From: Fulvia fulva
Taxonomy: Eukaryota > Ascomycota > Dothideomycetes > Mycosphaerellales > Mycosphaerellaceae
Assembly (NCBI RefSeq): GCF_020509005.1
Contig: NC_063014.1
Coordinates: 5,642,001 to 5,706,000 of the forward strand
DNA: 64,000 bases
Direction of reading: 5' to 3'
Shown here piece after piece: positions 49,223 to 58,645 of this stretch. Below the pieces are notes generated by a model that was given only the letters and a program-made list of their open reading frames with translations, made no database searches and was not told the DNA's origin. A program made the translations under genes and the position numbers. Each line of letters starts with the position of its first letter. Positions within the stretch are counted from its first letter, which is position 1.

Positions 49223-49702
49223 TCTGTCTCCACAAGCCGCCGACATCGACAACAATATCTTCCCATCAGAAGTAGATATATTGACCCCATGTTTTGCAGA
49301 TACGAGGTCAGAGTGCGGTTGAGGTCCCCGGAACTGCAGCGTCTCGCGCATCTCCCGCCTGGCGGTACCTAGGTGCAGATTTTGCCAAGGAGCATGAGAA
49401 CAACCTCGTGCGGGTCGAAAAGCATCAAATGGCAAGTCTTCGCAGGGACTGCCTAACGCTGTGCGATGAGTATCTCCGGCAACTGGAGGAATATCCGCCC
49501 TGCTCATCGAGACCAATGATGCTGAATCATCACATCGAGAAGTGCTGTCACTTCAGCACACGATTAAGAACGGTCATGATCGGTTACCATGGCTCTTGGA
49601 ATGTGCAGAAATGAGGAAACACTCCTGTACACAGTTTCACAGGCTGTCACCACCTCATCGACGGGACTTCTGGGCCGAGTAGAAAGCTGTGAAAGGGCTC
49701 AG

Positions 49703-49725
49703 GAGACAACAAACGGCCAGCAAGC
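49703..49725. repeat. Conserved upstream block of gene D
   Basis: GAGACAACAAACGGCCAGCA, about 515 bp before the gene D ATG and about 110 bp before a TATATAAG box. The same block precedes E (54071) and F (58101) at similar distances. Confidence 0.65.
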
Positions 49726-50219
49726 CTACCACGCCACATATATGGAGAAGAGTCTCGTATTTGGAAACTACCCGGTCGAACATACCGGTATATATGGTCT
49801 GTTGGCCGTGGGTATATAAGAATGCGAGATTGTTTAGGGGAGATGCATCACATTGTCGTATCGACCAAGCATGGTGTCTTGCTTCCACGCAACAGTAATC
49901 CATTGGCGGCGAGGCGAGCACTCGAATCGACCTGTCATCTGCGCGAGTCGGGTGAAGTGAAGGGCCTCAAAAAATGCTGAGGTGAACAGAACATGGAAAG
50001 GATCCGAGCTTGCAAGTCGTTCCAGGTCCGGGTCACATGCGCTGGACCCACGATTTCTCTCATCATTCGTCGACTTCTTCTACAGCCAGCTTGCCTCGAC
50101 CGATCAATGCTACACCGTACACGCTTGCTGTCGAAAGTGTCATATCATCCTTTGGCTGTCTACCTCGCTCAGCATCACATCTCCGACGTTGTCAGCTCAC
50201 CCCAGCTACTGCGCCGACG

Positions 50220-52809
50220 ATGGACTCAGACAGATATATACAGTACAAGTCAGAGACTAAGCATATTGCGAAATGGCTCGTCAAAACATCCCCGAGAGGC
50301 ACGCGAAGCATTATCTCGGTCGACAAGGGCGAAGGATCGCAGACAGTCAGACTCGCCACTCACCAGATGCGAGAGCTTGCTCGAGCCATCGCGCAGGAAG
50401 CCATGACCGCAAAGAAACTGCCATCTGGGATTGACATCACTCTCACAGTACTTCAGAGCGTGCTGCGAGATCGTCGAGAATGCGCTCTATTCTACAGGCA
50501 GTTCGATAACAAAGGCGGCGACGGCCTTCAAAGAAAGGATGGGCACCAGCATTTCATTGACGTCTTGTCCTCAATCCTCGAGAAGCTGGTTGACATCAAC
50601 AAAGCACTTTCTCCAAGAAGACAGACCGCAGATGATCTTGGCACGGTGAGTGTTGCGCCTGTCAACATCTTCGACCTCATTTGCGCCGACTACGGTGACG
50701 ACAATGCAACGAGCGAGGAAGAATCATATGCCAGCCCTGCACCAAGACACGCGACTTCTAAGCGCGATGAAGACGAATTTGACATTGAGGACGATGCGGG
50801 AGACATAAGACAGGTGCTTTTTCGCTTCTTTCGAAGTGTCGCCGAAACCAGACGAAGTGTGCGAGGGAGAGCTACAAAGCTGGCAAGACATCGCTCCCTC
50901 ACGCGTCAGTCATCACAGAGACGGCGATTGATATATTGAGGAGAGAAGCACACAAGCTCACACTATTTCACGCGGAACTTGAGAGCTTCGACCACATCGC
51001 CAACCTACTGCCAATGGCTATCGACGTCACATCTGGTACAAGCTACGAGGCACCACGAAGCATCTTTGATCATGAGGACGGCGAGGATCAAGACGATACA
51101 GCTTCTGGTGACGCTGCTTGCATCTCGGCATATCTGACCATCAGCGTACTCCGTCACACATTGCAGGAAGACCGCAAGCGAAGCAGCGTCAAGCTCTCGT
51201 ACCTCAACTACATCAACGCGGCTCACCCTGTCGCCGAGCTACTGTACGACTCTCGGCAACATATCCTGGCAGCGGCGACACTGTGGTCTCAGCGCCTGTT
51301 CAGACTCCTTCACGATATCATATGCGGCTTTCTTGCAAGACAAGAAGCTGCGCATTGACTTGCTATTGGTGATCATGGTACAGCTACAGCAGGACATATT
51401 CGATACCCTAGGATTTGCATCCTTGAATCTTAATAGGGCGCTCACGAAGACTGCTTCTCGCATCAACACCGTGTACAAAGAATTGCAGTATCCATGGCTA
51501 GCATAACGAACTGAGTACCTACAGTGCTTCAACATGCCGAGGGAGCAGCTTCTGGGAGCAAAAGGCATAGTCTTGGGCTCTGAACCTTACCAAAAGCCCG
51601 CAGCTAGTCTGAAGTTCCTGCTAGAGCAGTTCCCAGTGTTGACGGGCTGCTATGCTCGATCACTGAGTCAGCTCGCATATCTGGATGGCAACACCTTATG
51701 CAACACGGATGATGTCGTATTCTCGATGGCCCATCTATTCGACGTATGCTACCATCATCAGTGGCTCGGATTTACAGATGAGCTTTGGCCGGATCTTTCC
51801 ACAACAGCGGTAAGAGGTATGAGGGAGAACACAGGTCTGTTGAAGATCGTCAAGGACACAGATCCTACACCGGGTTTCTCGATGGCCAAAGACTTTGCGA
51901 TAGCTTCGGGACTCCAGGCCAATCATCAGACGAAGCTGAGGTCCGTCAACGAGGGACGTACGCAGGATCTACCCAATAAGAAAACTCTCGCAATACGTGT
52001 GCTTCGAGAAGTAGACTCTGCAGCTGCGACCGGTCCACGGTATCAACCCATTGGTTTAATCTGGTTGCGGGGCATTGAGCAGTACGTCAAGATAGCCAAC
52101 CCGGGGGTTTACGGCGAAGCGATTCAACGGAAGGAAGAAGCTAGTCAAAAAACTATCTACTCCTGAGCTCCTCTCTGCTATAGCGAAGATCTTGCCCTTC
52201 CAGGAACATCAGCTCCGCCTCAACGCACAGTCCGTCTGGCTGCTTGCCTGCGTCGTGCCCAGCAAAGTACGAAAGCGTCTCCAAGAGGAGTTTCCGCAGC
52301 TCTATGCGGAAGCAGATGATCAATGTGGAAGCTACAAGAGACTCGTAAACGCCAGCTTATGGGACAACGCTCTCCGAGAGGACTACATGCTCATGGGAGA
52401 GTCCACGAGACATCTGAGTGAGATGCCACCCAACGTATTGAGGGCTGTGGCTGAAGCGATACAGCAGCAGATCAAGGACAGGGATCGCTTCGCCACCGAA
52501 CGAGCAAAGGCCACGGCTGCTGAGGGCTATATCACAGCTGAAGGCCTGAGAGATCTGCAGGAGGAGCTGAGGCACGCGAGAAGGTATACTTCGAAGTGCG
52601 ATCTGAAGCTCAGAGGGTCTATTATGAGCGTGGGTAGTCAGGAGGACGGGAGAAAGGTCGAGACTGTAGCGGAAAGCAGCGAGGGACCGCGTGACGAAAA
52701 GAAGACGGCCGTGCCGAAGAAGGTTACCAAGGCAGAGAAGAGGGCGGCAGCGAAGGCGATAAAGGAAGCTGCGAAGGATGCAACGAAACAAGAGGAGATA
52801 GGAAGGTGA
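50220..52809 (+). pseudogene. Array gene D: DUF6604-like protein, frameshifted
   Basis: Starts MDSDRYIQYKSETKHIAKWL, so it belongs with E and F (MDSDMYQRYK, MDTDMYYRYK). The DUF6604-like part continues through LQSVLRDRRECALFY and GHQHFIDVL, then an acidic linker (KRDEDEFDIEDDAGD). Coding sense shifts frame near 50865, again near 51300 and again near 52140, and a TAA lies at 51504. The downstream segments align well with E and F (PVLTGCYARSLSQLAYLDGNTLCN, STPELLS, LVNASLW). A lysine/alanine-rich tail (KKVTKAEKRAAAKAIKEAAK) ends the gene. Frameshift positions are estimates from where paralogue similarity changes frame. This copy is a clear pseudogene. Confidence 0.75.
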
Positions 52810-53134
52810 AGGGGCCAGAAGGTCGAGCAGGACATGCTGACGCAGAAGCCGGTGCCTGGATGAGTAAAGAGGCTCAGTAGCTTGTCTCGGCCTTAGCCAG
52901 TCCCAAACGTATTGCAAAATCAGCATACATGAATGATCATAGCTAGACCCTAGCAGCAAGTGTTTGTGTACCCATAAAGCAGAAAGGCTGGAGGCCTGTC
53001 ATCTGCCGACTTACCCTTCCGTCGTAGTAGTAACATATCTGGTCTGTAAGTCATTCCAAGCACCTCTGTAACTTACCGTATTTGTGACCTTGCACTGTCG
53101 TTCATACTGTACTTGTATAGACCCATGATGTGTC

Positions 53135-53172
53135 AGCGCCAAGCCCCGTGGGCACTTCATCTGCTTCGCACC
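53135..53172. repeat. Conserved array downstream element, copy after gene D
   Basis: AGCGCCAAGCCCCGTG followed by TCATCTGCTTCGCACC. It shares CTTCGCACCA...CTGTTGA with the copy after E. Confidence 0.6.
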
Positions 53173-53532
53173 ACACCTTCTGTTGAGAGGGATTGACATC
53201 AAAATCCCTGCCATATTGCACTTCTCACGACATTCTGAACCAGAAAGGATAAAATGATATGCTGAAAGGCCTCCGTCCTTATTGAAATGAGCGAAGGGTA
53301 GCACCCGCAGCTCGAGGAAGCAGTTGTCCGCTGTCCTCGCGATGCCGCATGCTGCTGTCGTCGCAACGTGCATATACATTGTTTCCTACGTACTCGGAAA
53401 GGGATTCACCGCGCCGGGGCTAAGAAGCGAGCCAATTAAATAATTGTAAGCTCTTTTTCAGCCAATTAGACGACAGCTCGAGTTTGTTAGCGATGGCCTT
53501 TATCCTAAGACCCACCCCTACTGAGCACGGAC

Positions 53533-53589
53533 CTTCCCCTTCCCCTTTCCTTTCCCCTTCCCCTTCCCCTTCTACCCCCTTACCCTCCC
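53533..53589 (-). other. G-rich tract with quadruplex potential on the minus strand
   Basis: The plus strand is a nearly pure pyrimidine tract built of repeated CCCCTT. The minus strand therefore carries at least eight GGGG/GGG runs separated by one to five bases, well above the usual requirement for a G-quadruplex. Biological role unknown. Confidence 0.6.
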
Positions 53590-54070
53590 GTTCGCAGCGC
53601 TTCGAAGGTGACAGAGTCTAATTGTTATTCTCGCTCCGGGGCGCTTAGAGGGTACGCTCGAGTGCTCGCAAGCTCGCACGTCGCAACCCTCACCGCGCGC
53701 CCTTCGCTCAATTAAAGGTCGTGTCTCCAGGTGGATTGGCGCCTTCAAGCGGTACGCCACTCAACTGTGGTGCAGAGAGAATATGCAGGCTCTGCACGCA
53801 GCCGCCTGGGTGGAAAGCACACCTCACGACATGACGGTATGGCCGCTCAACGACCGGTGCCGGGAATCATCGCGTGCGAAAATCTTGGACATATTTCAAA
53901 CTCGCGCCCGGAATCATACGACATTGCAGTGGACATCGCATAGAATCGCGATGGGCAGTATATCAGCACACTTCACAGTAGCTTCAGTCTCCAGGCTCAT
54001 ACTTGCTGAACCTATTCCAGCGCCCGCAGTAATTGAGGAAGATGACTGCCTTTGGCCACGGACTGCGGTT

Positions 54071-54091
54071 GAGACAACAAACAGCCAGCAA
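54071..54091. repeat. Conserved upstream block of gene E
   Basis: GAGACAACAAACAGCCAGCA, 500 bp before the gene E ATG and about 100 bp before a TATATAG box. It matches the D block at all but one of the first 20 bases. Confidence 0.65.
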
Positions 54092-54570
54092 TCCAAATCA
54101 ACATCAGATATCATTGACTGAATCCACCGCCTGACCTGGTGGTTGATCAGTAATCTCCTACTACGCATGTATATAGCCGCAGCTTCAAATCACGATGGAA
54201 CGTAACGATGAGCGTGGGCAAACAAGACTCCTGTGCCAGCGACGGTGGCTGGTTGTGCCAGTGATTGTCAGGATGAGGCATCATGGCTTGTTCAAGATCA
54301 GTCGTCAGACTATGAGGATGCTGAACAACGTGAGTGAAGCTTCATGCTGTAGCGTGAGTGCTGGGTTGTGGCCGTGGTATGTGCGGTACCCTTCTGGGCT
54401 TGGCTGAAGCACATGCAACTTCGCTTGTCCTGCTCCTGTTTAGGCGATTGCCAGCAAGACCGCGCCACAAGTTTTTTAGTTCCAGCTTGCCAGCAACCAC
54501 CACCTTCCTCAACAACATTATCCGTCCGCATATTGAGCAGAGCATGTCGATGAGCCACATCGCCAGCACC

Positions 54571-57236
54571 ATGGATTCGGACATGTACCAGCGGTATAAG
54601 ACAGGTACCAGGTACGTGGTCCAGTATCTTGCGACACAGCCCCCAGACATCGACTTCCTCCGAACTTCTTTCGACAGACGGGTCGCGCTGGTGGGCGTAG
54701 CAAGGTCAAGCTCGCGACACAACAGATGTGAGACCTTGCGCAGACCATAGAAGCCGAGGCTGCCAGCACCAGTCGGCGACCGAGCGACATTCGGAGTGCC
54801 ATCACAGTATTCCAAAGTGTGTTGCAGGACCGTCGAGAGTGCGCCGCGTTCTATCAAAGCATTCGGAACAAAGACCTCCACATTGCGGAGAGTGACCTTG
54901 GCCATCAGCAGTTCATTGTTGTGCTGACCACGGTCCTCGATCGCCTACAGCGAGCGAACAAAGTAGAACCTGATGAGCAACATCCCATTGCAAGTTCACC
55001 TCGTCCGAGTGAGGCAAGCCTGCGCAACGCCTTCGAGACTCTGGTTAGCAGTGAACATGACGACCTTGTGGCAGATACTGGTCCAGCCGACCGCGATGCC
55101 ACCCCATCATCTAGTGCACCGGGTCTGTCTTCTAGGCGTGGCAGTAATATCATTGCTGAGCTAGAAGATCCCATTGACGACAAGGCCTTCACGCTCTACT
55201 GCTACTTGGAGGGATGCACTTCCGCTCGAAGAAAGCTTCGGAAGACATGGCTGGAGTACCTGAACGGCAGCATCACTCTTGAGCACGCATCACTCCTCAC
55301 AGAAGCTGCTATCGATGTCTTGCAGTCATCCGCAAGTGATATTACGCTGCGAATGCCAGAGTTCGACGACTTCGATGCAGTTGCGGACTTCTTACAGATG
55401 AGAGCAGTTGTTGCACCTGAGACGATGTTCAAACCGGACAAGAGCATCTTCCGGTACTCTGTCTGTGAGATTCAGGCCTTACCGGTCGATGATAACCGGT
55501 GAACATCGGCATGGCTCACAATGAATCTCCTGAGGCATGCGAAAAGCCAAGGACTACTAGGTCCCAGCGCCAGACCCGGCACCAACTCACCTTACTATAT
55601 CAGCGCCGGCCATCCATTCTGTCACCTCCTCTATGAAGCAGCACCCAAGCTTATAGAGCTCTTCCCTTCACTGACACAGGATCATGACCTCAGCAACTGT
55701 ATCGATTCATTTAGCCGTCGGTACAGACAATTCTTGGAGGACCCAAACTCTCGCATCAGTCTGCTTCTCGTCAGCAGCTCACAGGTTCACCAAGACATCT
55801 TCGACGTACTCGGCAATTCTCGTAGCCATCTGGAATCTGCAGTATCCAGGACTCACAGTGGCATGATACGAGCCTACAACTGGCTGGACGACAAAACGTA
55901 CCGGGCGGACCCGGCATATATCACTGCATATCACTGCTCGCCTTACCGCTCGGAGCTAGATATACATATCGATGCTACGACCGACACATTCGTGCGCGGC
56001 ACGATCTCAAAAGAGTGCAACCAATCACTGTCATGGCTAGTTCACACGTTCCCGGCACTGGCGGGCTGCCTCCTCAGACGGTGGAACGAACTCACATACT
56101 TGGACGGCGTTGCATTGTGCAACAAATCTGACATTGTACAATCAGTGGCATTCTTGACGCAGGCCTGTCGCGATCACGAGTACTTCTCAGCGCACTTCCG
56201 TTGGTCGGATCTGGAGAGTCTTGTCGATACGCACGGCGAATTCTCGATCGGCCTCAGGAAATCGACCGAGGGCCTTACGCAAGGCCTTTCAATCGCCAAG
56301 AAATTTGGCATGGCTATGGGAATCCCAATCAAGCAAATCTCCACAAACGAGTGGCAGCAGATGGATCTTCCTCGCAAAGATCGAAGTGTGCTCTCACCGC
56401 TGCTCAGGGTAAGAAATACTGCGCAGGTCTCTGCTAAGACGTCGACGGCTACAGATGTACTCCTACGAGACATACTTAGCAGACTGAAGCTTACTGAGTC
56501 CAGAGTTCTCACTCGGAGTGGAAACCAGTCACTAGCCCAGAGCACATTGTCATCCGTAGACGAGATCTTAGATCGTCTCAAGCAAAAACTCCAGGCCGAG
56601 GAGAAGGCTCTGATGTTTGACTACCACGGGTTTCATACCGTCGTTGGATGGGCTTTCCAACGTGTAGCCAAGCTCCTTGCGGAGCGCTTACCAGCCAAGG
56701 ATGACGAGGAGATCATGGAGACCTGGGAGTACAAGAAGCTGGTAAACTTCATATTGTGGGAAAGTACATGTCGCGAGAGCAATGTTTTAGTCGGCAGATT
56801 TGGGGAATCCTCAGTCAATGCCCTCACGATCGCGACTGAAGCAGTTGAAGCTGCCGTGGCGGGCAACGAGCGATATGCTTCCCAAAACGCTGACCAAGCA
56901 ATGAAAGATGGGCTCGTGGACGATGAGAGCAGGCAGGACGTGGAAGTGAGTCAGTGGTTCGCGCCAAGACGTACTTCGACGCACAAGATTGAGCTGATCG
57001 GCAAGAGCCTGACGATTACGAGCGTGGCGGCCATGAGTCGCGCTGAGCTGGCACATCTACCGGATGGCGATGAGCAGAGTAGCGCGCACGACGATCAAGA
57101 GGGTGACAGCAAGTCAAGGAGGCAAGAGAGGAGACGAAGATGCAAAGCAGAAAAGAAAGCTGCGAAGAAAGCCGCGAAAGAAGCAGGCGCCGGGGAATTG
57201 GGCGTAGACAGAGGCGATGGCAATCCAGTATCGTGA
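54571..57236 (+). pseudogene. Array gene E: DUF6604-like protein, one frameshift and two stops
   Basis: Begins MDSDMYQRYKTGTRYVVQYL. A frameshift falls between about 54650 and 54700. TGA at 54729 replaces an arginine found in D and F (QMR), and TGA at 55500 lies where F has a cysteine (YRCASAW). From 55521 the frame is open for 571 residues to 57236, with the conserved blocks PALAGCLLRRWNELTYLDGVALCN, SIGLRKSTEGLTQGLSIAKKFG, FILWESTCRESNVL and IELIGKSLTI and a strongly basic tail (RRQERRRRCKAEKKAAKKAA). The long 3' part could still be expressed from an internal start, but the DUF6604-like N-terminus is broken. Confidence 0.75.
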
Positions 57237-57513
57237 GGAGGACGACGCCCAATACGAAACACGCCCTATTGACTTGCCTCAAAGGCTACTGACTGTAGTG
57301 ACGAAGCGCGACACGAAAGCCTTGTGCATTTGGATTCAAGCGTCATGACCCGTGTACTCAAAGCGTTCATTCGTCCCTCTATGCTACCTTGTTGCGTGAT
57401 AGCAAAGAAGGTATACAGACATTACTTTCTCTTGTGACCGTCTCGTAACCAATATCGTCTCATCCTACATACAGTATCATCTATGCCGTAGACTAATACG
57501 GCACCTCGTGCTA

Positions 57514-57550
57514 AGCGCCAAGACCGTGCCAGCGTCACCTACTTCGCACC
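57514..57550. repeat. Conserved array downstream element, copy after gene E
   Basis: AGCGCCAAGACCGTGCCAGC followed by GTCACCTACTTCGCACC. It starts about 278 bp past the gene E stop. Confidence 0.65.
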
Positions 57551-58100
57551 GTCTTCTTCGCACCATCTGTTGACATCTGTATCGCTATCTGACTGCAGCA
57601 TCAACACCGCTCCCAATAGGTCGCTACCAGCGTTAATTCTTCAGAGTGCCTCATGCAACTTGCTGCAATATACTGCGACCCGCAAGCACGATGACCAGGC
57701 ACGCTCCCGGCCACGAGAGCGCACGAGGCAGTCTTCGTCGCGATGGCGCTGCTTGGGGACGAAAACTGCCGCAGGACGCAAGATCACCTTTCCGCCTTCG
57801 GTAACGAGGTAGCCTTGGACTGACTGTCGAATCTAAAGCACGACAGTGCGTCTACGGCTTTTAACCATCCACGAGACAATGACAGGACGACGAATAAAGC
57901 AGTCATCGACTCAGCGCATCGCGCAGCCTTATGACATGCTTGTGTCTAATAATGCCCGGAGTGTTCAAAACGGCCGTTCGACAAGACCTAGAGTAGCCGT
58001 GCCTCATCACGCAGATCTAATAGGCTTGTGTGCAACACTGCTCTGCATGACCACTATAGATCCTAAAGACGATTGCATTCTGTGAGCTGACAAGCTGCGT

Positions 58101-58122
58101 AAGACAACAAACAGCTAGCAAG
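58101..58122. repeat. Conserved upstream block of gene F
   Basis: AAGACAACAAACAGCTAGCA, about 545 bp before the gene F ATG and 85 bp before TATATATAG. Confidence 0.65.
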
Positions 58123-58645
58123 CTATCCAGCTCACGAATATACCTAGTAGGGTGCCGGAGGACCAGCAGTTGGCGGCTACGACATTATATATAGCCTAGA
58201 TCTTACACTTATAAATCTTGCCAGCCTGGCAGACACTGTCGCCCTGATAGCAAAGCTTCGACAGCGACGTATAGCAATGGCCAGGGCGATCGGTTCTCCT
58301 TTCATACAGGAGTACGGCGTGATCTCTCGTTCACCTTGCCTGAGCACATAACACTGTAGCATTCAGCTCTGTTTGGAACTGTGGCTGCTAAAGACGGAAG
58401 GTGAATGGATCTGACCTTGACTCAGATATCCCCCTGTCGTCCTGGATTGGATCACATGCAACTTTCTGGAAATTCTTCTGCGTGCAGCTTTCGAAATTCG
58501 GTCTGCTTTCTGCCACTCTAGCCCTTCCGGAAGTCACAACGCAACACACACAACGCGCGGATTGAATCTCGTCAGCAATTTAATACTCTCGCATCACGTC
58601 GAAGACTAGCGGCTGCAGTCATCGTTTGCGCTGCAGCCAGTCAAG

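Larger units (their letters stand above)
48926..50219. other. Intergenic DNA between array genes C and D
   Basis: Holds the downstream element (49188-49222), a G run near 48993-49002, the upstream block ACAACAAACGGCCAGCAA (49703-49725) and a TATA-like box at 49813. No homologue of the lysine-rich tail of the other copies follows the gene C stop. No gene supported. Confidence 0.5.
52810..54570. other. Intergenic DNA between array genes D and E
   Basis: Contains the downstream element (53135-53172), a compositionally odd insert with a C/T-rich tract (about 53406-53716), and the E upstream block (54071-54091) with a TATA-like box at 54170. Several open frames occur but none has recognisable content or paralogue support. 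Confidence 0.5.
57237..58645. other. Intergenic DNA between array genes E and F
   Basis: Contains the downstream element (57514-57550), the F upstream block (58101-58122) and a TATA-like box at 58186. No supported gene. Confidence 0.5.
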
